Shown piece after piece: positions 1 to 5,567 of a DNA stretch of 5,567 bases. This stretch comes from Flavobacterium sp. (GTDB lineage Bacteria; Bacteroidota; Bacteroidia; Flavobacteriales; Flavobacteriaceae), in assembly GCA_030152225.1 (NCBI GenBank), contig JASLHL010000346.1:1-5567 (forward strand), in the 5' to 3' direction. Made by a program: the position numbers and the translations under genes. The notes under the pieces were generated by a model. The model was not told the origin of the DNA and did no database searches. It saw only the letters and a list, made by a program, of their open reading frames with translations. Position 1 is the stretch's first letter; each line of letters begins with the position of its first letter.

Positions 1-601
1 TTTGCTCATCGCCTTTGGGATATTGGAAAGGTTCATTACCGATCTTTTCCACTTGTCCTTCCGCATGAGAGGCATCCTTCACGTTGATCGCTTTGGATCC
101 TTGTTGAAAACTCAACATACCCACTGCGGTCTGCTCCCCAGCTAAAACCGTAGGATCTACTTTGATGATCCCCTCTTGAAAATCAACCGTACCGTAAACG
201 TCGATATTGTTTTTCAAGTCAAATGCAACTTTTGGGGTAGCATTATTCAAATCTACATGGTGGAATTCTGAAATTGAACGCCCGCTGATCAATTGAGTGC
301 CTTGTTCATTTTCATAACGCGTAAATACCGCTTTACCTGTTTTGCGATTTGTCGTGAAGCTATAAAAACCATCGTTGTTAAAATCGCGGTAGTAATAAGC
401 CGTACCATCGTTCACCAGTTGAGCATCTTCCTGGTTATCAAAACTATAAAGCGTTGAAATAACGCCACCTGTAGCAACTGATAGCTGACCTTGGTTGACA
501 AAAGCTTCTTTGGAAGACCCTGTTGAAGGCTGGGCTAAAACAGTCCCACTAGCGCCTAAAAGGCTCAAAAGAAGTATACCGTTCCTATCTATTTTTTTCA
601 T
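1..601 (-). CDS. Secreted surface protein, N-terminal 200 residues only (3' end beyond window)
   Basis: The frame is open from an ATG at 601 to base 1 (200 codons plus one base), so the protein continues past the left edge. It begins MKKIDRNGILLLSLLGASG and has a typical signal peptide, predicted to be cut after VLA (residue 23) with Gln at +1. The mature part is polar and beta-rich. Residues 73-78 read DFNNDG, which resembles a DxNxDG calcium-loop pattern, although similar 'NNDG' strings recur in flavobacterial repeat proteins without proven calcium binding. Residues 178-198 contain SHAEGQVEKIG followed by F-x-x-P-x-GD. This matches, from memory, a motif in large flavobacterial surface proteins (S-H-v-d-G-x-V-x-K-x-G-n-x-x-F-x-f-P-x-G-D) that often end in a gliding-motility/type IX sorting domain. 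Whether this one does cannot be seen. It starts 16 bases after the stop of the 986-residue gene and is probably co-transcribed. Its exact function is unknown. The reading frame is secure; the family assignment is tentative. Confidence 0.85.
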   Translation of the reverse strand, partial: MKKIDRNGILLLSLLGASGTVLAQPSTGSSKEAFVNQGQLSVATGGVISTLYSFDNQEDAQLVNDGTAYYYRDFNNDGFYSFTTNRKTGKAVFTRYENEQGTQLISGRSISEFHHVDLNNATPKVAFDLKNNIDVYGTVDFQEGIIKVDPTVLAGEQTAVGMLSFQQGSKAINVKDASHAEGQVEKIGNEPFQYPKGDEQ

Positions 602-613
602 ACTACTTCGCTT
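602..613 (-). promoter_or_regulatory. Conserved 12-base leader before the start codon (copy 2)
   Basis: The bases directly upstream of the ATG at 601 read AAGCGAAGTAGT on the minus strand. The start of the 986-residue gene has AAGCAAAGTAGT in exactly the same position, one base different. The match continues into the coding sequence (ATGAAAAA against ATGAGAAA). Neither copy contains a GGAGG-like Shine-Dalgarno core. It may act in translation initiation or may be left over from an ancestral duplication; the sequence cannot separate these. It supports 601 as the true start. Confidence 0.4.
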
Positions 614-617
614 TAAA

Positions 618-3578
618 TTATGGAATAGCCGGATTAAACAACATCGGATTACTTATCCCTGGACAAGTATTCACCTGAATTGTGCTTGTATTGGACACAC
701 TTTCACAATTTCCTCTACTCACTTTTAATCGAACTTTTAATCCGTGAATCGCTTGGGTTGCGTGTTCAATTTTAATCGTAACATTTGTTACTGTTATAAC
801 TTGGTTGAATGTTGTATTCGTCAACGCTCTCCATGTCGGATCTGTAGGAGTTGTGTATTCCCAAGTGTAATTGCTTCCATTTGCTACCATTGAAATAAGT
901 GGAGAATCAAAGTTTTCACATACCGAAATAGGACTGATCGTCGTGCTAATTGTCGGTGAATCAACCAGGGTTACTACAAAAGGTACTTTTGCTCCATAAC
1001 AGCCTCCTTTACCTTCGGCTACATAGTAGTGGTGTGTTCCAACTGTTGTTGGGTTTGGCGCAGCTGTAAGCAACTGACCTTGAGCATCAAAATAAAATAA
1101 GCTAAAATTATTCGCTACTCCCGTTGACGATCGGATTGGATTGATTGTAATGGGTTCATTCAAACAGAAACTTACATCACTTACTGTTGGAACTGTGGTA
1201 ATAACCTCTTTACTTATTGCTAATTGAGCATAACATCCTGCTTCCATTCCAGGTACAACTGCATAATATAATTTTGGAGATCCGTCTTGATGTAAGCTAA
1301 AGTTTCCTGTAACGACTCCTGTTGTACTCGTATACGATTCGGGTTCTACGTTAAAAAACTTTGTCCCTACTGGATAAGCTTGCACCACTTCTGCTCGATC
1401 CAACGAAGTGGATGAAGAAGCGGAACACACTTCCTTGAAGTGTAGTACTCCTTGTTCTACTGGCGGTGAACAACTAGCTAAAAATGAACTACTTGGATTT
1501 AGTATCATTTTAAACCCTTCCAAATTGGGCTGTGCACATAAATCAGTACTATACTCACGAACAAAAGGAGCGTTTATATCTACTTTGGATGCTTTCCCTT
1601 TCCCACTGATGTTACCATTCAATTCCATCTGGAGTCCACAAGAATTTGTAGCCAAGAGCATGCAGTTTTCCGAAGCTTTTAAACGATAATTCAATTGTCC
1701 CAATAATCTGCTTTGCGTACTATCCAAAGGCAATTCTCCTACAGTCCAAACAATCGTTCCACCAGCCGTAACACTTGGATCATTACTACCTCCTTGTGGA
1801 GGAACCCACGTTACAGTTCCCCTTACATCGTAACCTGTTTGAGGCTCTGCCGCAACATAGTGTAAATGAAAAGGTACGGGAATTTCTATTTTTGTACCTG
1901 TTAATGCATCGGATCCTTTATTGTATAAATCCAATTGAAAAGCTAATTCTTGCCCAGGTTGAATTGGCCCATTGTGTGTGGGTAAAACCCCATTGTAATT
2001 CACAGGTCTATTGTGTCCAATCACCTCTGGTTCATAAGCGTCTACAGCAAATACCATATTGTAGATAATATAGGTATCTTGGCTCGTTCCATAACGGAAT
2101 CTCGTAGACGTTTGCTCCTTTCCGATCAAGCTATTATTGCTATTAACCAAATCAAAACGCGCTAAATCCATTCCTGTATTATTGGTCAATTCAGGATTTC
2201 TCGGATTTCCTCCTGTATTAATGGTAGAATTGAAAAAGTTCGCGTTTCTATCGCCATTTTGAGCAACTGTTGTACTTCCATTGGTACGATTAATTCTTCT
2301 CCATTCAGTATTAGATGCATTGCGAATATCAAAGTAATCACCTTTAATATCGACATCACCCTCACCAGCCATCAAGCCTAACGTTACACGTGCATTAGCT
2401 GTCTGTGCCGCTCTAAAGCCGGAAATAGGCAATTCATAATTGACTGTGGTGCTACCTGCTACATAAGCATGTCCATCAAATACGGAAATCGAACGCCTTG
2501 TGGTTCCTGGCGCCTCGTATACAACGATCATTCCCCAACCACCATAAAATCCTGTACTTCCACCATTATCTGCATTCAACGCCATATCGGCAACAAAGTA
2601 CTCTCCTGCTCCTTTGGATTGAACATAAGCCGTCACATCCGCATAAGCGGAATACATATTGCCGTCCTGATTATTTGGATAGTAAATATCACTAGCAGCC
2701 GCCTCAATTTCTTGATACGTATCTCCTGTCTGCTTCAATTTCACTTTGCGTTTGTGCAATGGAGGATTAAGACTTGGATCTACTTCAGTCATCGTCGACG
2801 TATCAAAATAAATAACTGCTGCATTGGAATAACCCGCTGTACTACCATTGGTATTGGTATCTCGTTTAAATTTTGTAATATAAATCGTAGATTCACCTAC
2901 TTTCAATTCAAACGGTGTCGCCAAAGTTATGATACCAGTAGTTGAATCATATGTACTTGGTAGCGTCTCATACCCACCATCAAATATAAAGTTTTTTCGA
3001 TATTGAACAGGATTTATGGCGCTATTAGTGAGCGTAAAATCATACGTTGTTGGAAATAATAATGCCCCATTAGATAAGGTGTATCTTGGATACTTATTTT
3101 GACCAGTTCCTTCACTCGAAACCCCTGTGAACCTATATCCTCCAGTTAAAAAGGAACCTCCTTTTTGAATAGTTTTACCATATTGTTTCACTTCTTCCAT
3201 TCGCTTAATAGGAATGGTCATTGGACTCTCATTTTGGTGTGCTCGTCCAGACCAATACAATCCCGCATAGACGATCTTCTGACAGTCCAAATTTCCATTA
3301 GGCAAAACTAAAGTAGCAGAAGAGGAGTTTACTGTATTTAAATCGTCATCAACATCGACATATTTCATTTTTTCATTTCCGTTCCCTGTAGATTCACTGT
3401 AACTACTCAACGTTAGATTTGTATTTCCAATCATGGTAAAATCTCCTTGCACATTGAATTCCATGCGTTTAGCAAAGGGTTTCTTTACCTGAGCAAACCC
3501 AGAAAGTGCAGAACTCATTACCCATACAAAAGCAAGCCAAATGAACAGTTGTTTTTTACTATAAAGACTATTTCTCAT
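618..3578 (-). CDS. Large secreted DUF11-like / Ig-like multidomain protein (986 aa)
   Basis: I chose the ATG at 3578. The frame also has an ATG at 3620, but that start overlaps the upstream gene by 32 bases and would bury the signal peptide behind 14 extra residues. From 3578 the protein begins with a signal peptide (MRNSLYSKKQLFIWLAF...) predicted to be cut after GFA (residue 29), with Gln at +1. Residues about 36-515 form a beta-rich module with features seen in many DUF11-containing bacterial surface proteins: GDFTMIGN near 45, VDVDDDLNTVNSSSATL near 75-90, IVYAGLYWSG near 102-111, and GGWGMIVVYEAP near 346-357 followed by an FDG. Residues about 523-636 resemble a DUF11 module (QPGQELAFQLDLYNKGSDAL). 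About 797-874 and 874-986 look like Ig/PKD-like domains. Of 12 mature Cys, 11 lie after residue 638, which suggests disulfide-stabilised C-terminal modules. The protein ends CPGISNPMLFNPAIP, with no recognisable type IX sorting domain. It is probably exported and structural or adhesive. The stop is TAA at 618-620. Confidence 0.88.
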   Translation of the reverse strand: MRNSLYSKKQLFIWLAFVWVMSSALSGFAQVKKPFAKRMEFNVQGDFTMIGNTNLTLSSYSESTGNGNEKMKYVDVDDDLNTVNSSSATLVLPNGNLDCQKIVYAGLYWSGRAHQNESPMTIPIKRMEEVKQYGKTIQKGGSFLTGGYRFTGVSSEGTGQNKYPRYTLSNGALLFPTTYDFTLTNSAINPVQYRKNFIFDGGYETLPSTYDSTTGIITLATPFELKVGESTIYITKFKRDTNTNGSTAGYSNAAVIYFDTSTMTEVDPSLNPPLHKRKVKLKQTGDTYQEIEAAASDIYYPNNQDGNMYSAYADVTAYVQSKGAGEYFVADMALNADNGGSTGFYGGWGMIVVYEAPGTTRRSISVFDGHAYVAGSTTVNYELPISGFRAAQTANARVTLGLMAGEGDVDIKGDYFDIRNASNTEWRRINRTNGSTTVAQNGDRNANFFNSTINTGGNPRNPELTNNTGMDLARFDLVNSNNSLIGKEQTSTRFRYGTSQDTYIIYNMVFAVDAYEPEVIGHNRPVNYNGVLPTHNGPIQPGQELAFQLDLYNKGSDALTGTKIEIPVPFHLHYVAAEPQTGYDVRGTVTWVPPQGGSNDPSVTAGGTIVWTVGELPLDSTQSRLLGQLNYRLKASENCMLLATNSCGLQMELNGNISGKGKASKVDINAPFVREYSTDLCAQPNLEGFKMILNPSSSFLASCSPPVEQGVLHFKEVCSASSSTSLDRAEVVQAYPVGTKFFNVEPESYTSTTGVVTGNFSLHQDGSPKLYYAVVPGMEAGCYAQLAISKEVITTVPTVSDVSFCLNEPITINPIRSSTGVANNFSLFYFDAQGQLLTAAPNPTTVGTHHYYVAEGKGGCYGAKVPFVVTLVDSPTISTTISPISVCENFDSPLISMVANGSNYTWEYTTPTDPTWRALTNTTFNQVITVTNVTIKIEHATQAIHGLKVRLKVSRGNCESVSNTSTIQVNTCPGISNPMLFNPAIP

Positions 3579-3590
3579 ACTACTTTGCTT
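3579..3590 (-). promoter_or_regulatory. Conserved 12-base leader before the start codon (copy 1)
   Basis: AAGCAAAGTAGT sits immediately before the ATG at 3578 and overlaps the last two bases of the upstream gene's TAA stop. It differs by one base from the leader before the ATG at 601. The identical placement favours 3578 over the more upstream ATG at 3620. Its function is not known; an initiation-enhancing leader and a duplicated remnant are both possible. Confidence 0.4.
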
Positions 3591-4017
3591 AATTAGGTTT
3601 TTCCATAGTGGAATACACAATTTCTACCTCATTTTCCATACGCTCTAACTGTCTGATTAGCGCTGCAAAACGCTGTCTGACCAACTCATCGTCCATCACT
3701 TGAGTGGAACGCAGGTAAATGTATTGCAAGTGCTGCATACGCTGCATACAATGAGCAGGTAAGGTGATAACATCTTGACCGTTCCATTTCAAATCGACAA
3801 CTGCAATTGTTTCTACTTCTTGGGTTGTATCTCGAAGTGCTCTAAAGTTGACAAAATGTTCATTGTAATCTCCTGCTAAAAAAGCGCTAAACGCACTCGC
3901 TTGTTCCACAGGTAATTCACTTATTTTCGTTTGATAGGCTACAACACGCTGAGCTTGTGCTTTGAAACCAAAGCACAAAAACAACGCGAATAGACTGAAT
4001 ATATAGATCTGTTTCAT
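3589..4017 (-). CDS. Small secreted protein of unknown function (142 aa)
   Basis: The protein begins MKQIYIFSLFALFLCFGFKA with a clear signal peptide, predicted to be cut after AQA (residue 22), leaving Gln at +1. The mature protein is about 120 residues with one Cys (C90). Residues about 72-103 contain VVDLKWNGQDVITLP, then AHCMQRMQHLQYIYLRS. This resembles one turn of a leucine-rich repeat (L-x-L-x-x-N ... LP-x-x-x-x-x-L-x-x-L-x-x-L), though a single copy is weak evidence. Residues about 107-130 are charged and probably helical (DDELVRQRFAALIRQLERME). The start follows the collagen gene's stop by only 2 bases, so translation is probably coupled. The stop is 10 bases before the next start. 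I do not recognise the family. Its place between the collagen-like protein and the large secreted protein suggests a periplasmic or surface accessory role, which is inference only. Confidence 0.85.
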   Translation of the reverse strand: MKQIYIFSLFALFLCFGFKAQAQRVVAYQTKISELPVEQASAFSAFLAGDYNEHFVNFRALRDTTQEVETIAVVDLKWNGQDVITLPAHCMQRMQHLQYIYLRSTQVMDDELVRQRFAALIRQLERMENEVEIVYSTMEKPN

Positions 4018-4019
4018 AA

Positions 4020-5567
4020 TTAGTCTTCGTTCACTGTAAATACGATATTCATAAAGTTTATCCCTTCTCCATTTGCACTAGCACTCACAGTATAGGTCAA
4101 TACTCCCGTTTCAGTTATACTTTCAACAGTAAATATATCGCTGGCAAATGTCACGTGATATCCCAAATCTGTCGCTTGTAATACAGGTAATACCGCTGCA
4201 CCTGGACTTGATTTCACAGTAGTACCATATTGTTTTTGATATATGGTATAAAGTTCAATCGTTCCTCTACGCATCGCATTATCAAAGCTTACTCCTGTTT
4301 GAGTTGCCTGACTCGCTGCCGTTGGTACAGCAATCGAAGGCATATAGAAAAACTTAGGCATCGCTGCTTTTAACGCTTTTACTTCATTGGTTACCGCATC
4401 CACAGCAACTAAATGTTGGTTGATTTGGTTATTGGAAACCGCTTGAGTTTTATCTTTATTTAATCCCGAAAGCATTAATTTCTTACCAGATAGTGCCAAT
4501 TCTGTATCGCGTACTAACGGTCCACCTAATTGAATTTGAGTATCATTCGCATTGTTTGGATTTTGCTGTAATCCATTGTTAAATGCAACACCTAATACAT
4601 AGGGATTAGCGTGCTCTCCTGTTCCAGTCATGATAATTGGACTTCTATCTGCTCTTGTTGTAACTCCTCCAACACCATCTGCTCCTTTATCTCCTTTGTC
4701 TCCTTTGTCTCCTTTAGGACCTTCTGCTCCTTTATCTCCTTTGTCTCCTTTAGGACCTTCTGCTCCTTGAGCACCATCATCTCCTTTATCTCCCTTATCT
4801 CCTTTAGGACCTTCTGCTCCTTGAGCACCATCATTTCCTTTATCTCCCTTATCTCCTTTAGGACCTTCTGCTCCTTGAGCACCATCATCTCCTTTATCTC
4901 CCTTATCTCCTTTAGGACCTTCTGCTCCTTGAGCACCATCATCTCCTTTGTCTCCTTTAGGACCTTGTGCTCCTTGAGCACCATCATCTCCTTTATCTCC
5001 TTTAGGACCTTCTGCTCCTTGAGCACCATCATCCCCTTTATCTCCTTTAGGACCTGGTGCGCCAATAAGTCCTCTAGGTCCTTGTTCTCCAATTTTTCCT
5101 TGAGCTCCAGTATCTCCTTTGTCTCCTTTAGGACCTTGTGCTCCATCGATTCCAGGAACACCTATCTCACCTGGCACTCCTTGTGGACCAGGTACTCCTT
5201 GCTCACCTTGAGGACCTTGTGCTCCATCAATTCCGTCTCTTCCATCTCTTCCATCTTCTCCTTTAGGACCTTGTGCGCCATCAATTCCATCTCTTCCATC
5301 TTCTCCTTTAGGACCTTGTACCCCATCAATTCCATCTCTTCCATCTTCTCCTTTAGGACCTTGTGCGCCATCAATTCCGTCTCTTCCATCAATTCCATCT
5401 TCTCCTTTAGGACCTTGTGCGCCATCAATTCCGTCTCTTCCATCTTCTCCTTTAGGGCCTTGTACGCCATCAATTCCGTCTCTTCCATCTTCTCCTTTAG
5501 GACCTTGTACGCCATCAATTCCGTCTCTTCCATCTTCTCCTTTAGGGCCTTGTGCGCCATCAATTCC
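4020..5567 (-). CDS. Collagen-like repeat protein, C-terminal 515 residues (5' end beyond window)
   Basis: The frame is open from the right edge to the TAA at 4020-4022. A GTG at 5177 encodes an ordinary Val within a G-V-P triplet and is not a start, because Gly-X-Y periodicity continues in frame to base 5567. Residues 1-300 of the visible part are 100 consecutive Gly-X-Y triplets with no interruption. Nearly every repeat carries GPK followed by GE or GD, the Pro-Lys-Gly-Glu/Asp arrangement known to stabilise bacterial collagen triple helices through inter-chain salt bridges without hydroxyproline. The globular C-terminal part (301-515) has [13 protein letters not shown] at about 315-327, IQLGGPL near 345, a possible short helix or coiled coil at about 372-402 ([19 protein letters not shown]), and a terminal domain from about 403 ([13 protein letters not shown] ... 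[11 protein letters not shown]). From memory, similar terminal domains occur in flavobacterial surface proteins. It is probably an exported trimeric rod with a C-terminal head. The signal peptide must lie outside the window. Confidence 0.93.
   Translation of the reverse strand, partial: GIDGAQGPKGEDGRDGIDGVQGPKGEDGRDGIDGVQGPKGEDGRDGIDGAQGPKGEDGIDGRDGIDGAQGPKGEDGRDGIDGVQGPKGEDGRDGIDGAQGPKGEDGRDGRDGIDGAQGPQGEQGVPGPQGVPGEIGVPGIDGAQGPKGDKGDTGAQGKIGEQGPRGLIGAPGPKGDKGDDGAQGAEGPKGDKGDDGAQGAQGPKGDKGDDGAQGAEGPKGDKGDKGDDGAQGAEGPKGDKGDKGNDGAQGAEGPKGDKGDKGDDGAQGAEGPKGDKGDKGAEGPKGDKGDKGDKGADGVGGVTTRADRSPIIMTGTGEHANPYVLGVAFNNGLQQNPNNANDTQIQLGGPLVRDTELALSGKKLMLSGLNKDKTQAVSNNQINQHLVAVDAVTNEVKALKAAMPKFFYMPSIAVPTAASQATQTGVSFDNAMRRGTIELYTIYQKQYGTTVKSSPGAAVLPVLQATDLGYHVTFASDIFTVESITETGVLTYTVSASANGEGINFMNIVFTVNED
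4668..4757 (-). repeat. Degenerate end of the collagen repeat array (GPK-GDK-GDK units)
   Basis: These are the last ten Gly-X-Y triplets before the globular domain. They form a shortened unit ([12 protein letters not shown], 36 bp) and a final [18 protein letters not shown] unit (54 bp). Periodicity ends at GVG, followed by [10 protein letters not shown]. Confidence 0.8.
4758..4919 (-). repeat. Three tandem 54-bp collagen repeats
   Basis: The three in-frame copies lie at 4866-4919, 4812-4865 and 4758-4811, and each encodes [18 protein letters not shown]. By direct comparison the outer two are identical over all 54 bases. The middle one differs at one base and reads GND instead of GDD. This near-identity at third codon positions indicates recent duplication. 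Confidence 0.92.
4920..5054 (-). repeat. Three tandem 45-bp collagen repeats (GPK-GDK-GDD type)
   Basis: The copies lie at 5010-5054, 4965-5009 and 4920-4964 and encode [15 protein letters not shown], the same with GAQ at the end, and the first form again. They match the neighbouring 54-bp units minus one GDK triplet, so the two unit lengths probably arose by gain or loss of a single 9-bp triplet. Confidence 0.88.
5055..5234 (-). other. Irregular, Pro-richer Gly-X-Y segment between two repeat arrays
   Basis: Twenty triplets stay in perfect Gly-X-Y phase but do not form tandem units. They include [18 protein letters not shown], then [15 protein letters not shown]. The segment separates the GED/GRD array from the GDK/GDD array and has more hydrophobic and Y-position Pro residues than either. 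It could be a more ancestral part of the helix, or a functional site such as a binding patch. Confidence 0.75.
5235..5567 (-). repeat. Tandem 45-bp collagen repeats ([15 protein letters not shown] type), continuing past the edge
   Basis: Seven units are visible. The basic unit is five triplets, [18 protein letters not shown] (45 bp). Unit 4 from the right edge has an extra GID and unit 7 an extra GRD (54 bp each). The A/V alternation at the second triplet is the main protein difference; silent changes are few (GGC/GGT, GAC/GAT). The array is still in phase at base 5567, so the total copy number is unknown. Confidence 0.92.

Noticed and set aside
602..617. Terminator or promoter in the gaps between genes
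   Set aside because: The gaps are 2, 10 and 16 bases, with no hairpin plus T-run and no room for a -33/-7 Bacteroidota promoter outside coding sequence.
495..2945. Several plus-strand open frames (495-728, 1408-1689, 1775-2068, 2469-2945, 2498-2695)
   Set aside because: They lie antisense to well-supported secreted-protein genes, have no recognisable domains or upstream signals, and look like chance open frames.
3579..3620. The upstream ATG at 3620 as the start of the large secreted protein
   Set aside because: It overlaps the preceding gene and adds 14 residues before an otherwise normal signal peptide. The ATG at 3578 has the leader shared with the next gene.
4020..5177. A 385-residue gene starting at the GTG at 5177
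   Set aside because: The GTG is Val in a G-V-P triplet, and the same frame stays open with perfect Gly-X-Y phase to base 5567, so the true start is outside the window.
4628..5563. Two long minus-strand open frames rich in Lys, Glu, Met and Leu inside the collagen region
   Set aside because: They are the shifted reading of the same repeats (GGA/GAT/AAA codons out of phase), interrupted only by a TAG at 5162-5164. They have low complexity and no independent start or signal. The collagen frame explains the sequence.
4668..5567. CRISPR array
   Set aside because: The regular repeats are coding, contiguous and in frame, with no unique spacers between them; they encode Gly-X-Y triplets.

Overview
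The window looks like chromosomal DNA from a Bacteroidota species, probably Flavobacteriia. Four observations point there. All three visible signal peptides place Gln right after the predicted cleavage site, the 'Q-rule' known for this phylum. No gene start has a clear Shine-Dalgarno sequence. The protein architectures (DUF11-like and Ig-like secreted proteins, and a surface protein with an S-H-x-x-G-x-V-x-K-I-G type motif) are common in flavobacteria. The DNA is moderately AT-rich. The genus cannot be named from this sequence alone.

Every convincing gene lies on the minus strand, and the four genes are packed head to tail, so they read from the right edge to the left. (1) 5567-4020: a collagen-like protein whose 5' end is cut off by the right edge. 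It shows 100 uninterrupted Gly-X-Y triplets and then a globular C-terminal part of about 215 residues. (2) 4017-3589: a small secreted protein of 142 residues with no recognised family. (3) 3578-618: a secreted protein of about 986 residues with a large beta-rich N-terminal module, a DUF11-like module and cysteine-rich Ig-like C-terminal modules. (4) 601 to beyond base 1: the first 200 residues of another secreted surface protein. The intergenic gaps are 2, 10 and 16 bases, which leaves no room for ordinary internal promoters or terminators. This looks like one transcription unit whose promoter lies beyond the right edge.

The collagen region is built from tandem DNA repeats: 45-bp units ([18 protein letters not shown]) in the upstream part, an irregular stretch, then 45- and 54-bp GPK-GDK-type units. 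Two of the 54-bp copies are identical and the one between them differs at a single base, so the array has probably expanded recently and may vary in length.

The working interpretation (inference) is an operon for a cell-surface or extracellular assembly. The collagen-like trimer would be a rod with a C-terminal head, accompanied by a small exported factor and two large exported proteins. No enzyme domain was recognised. There is no stretch of more than 300 bases without a gene.
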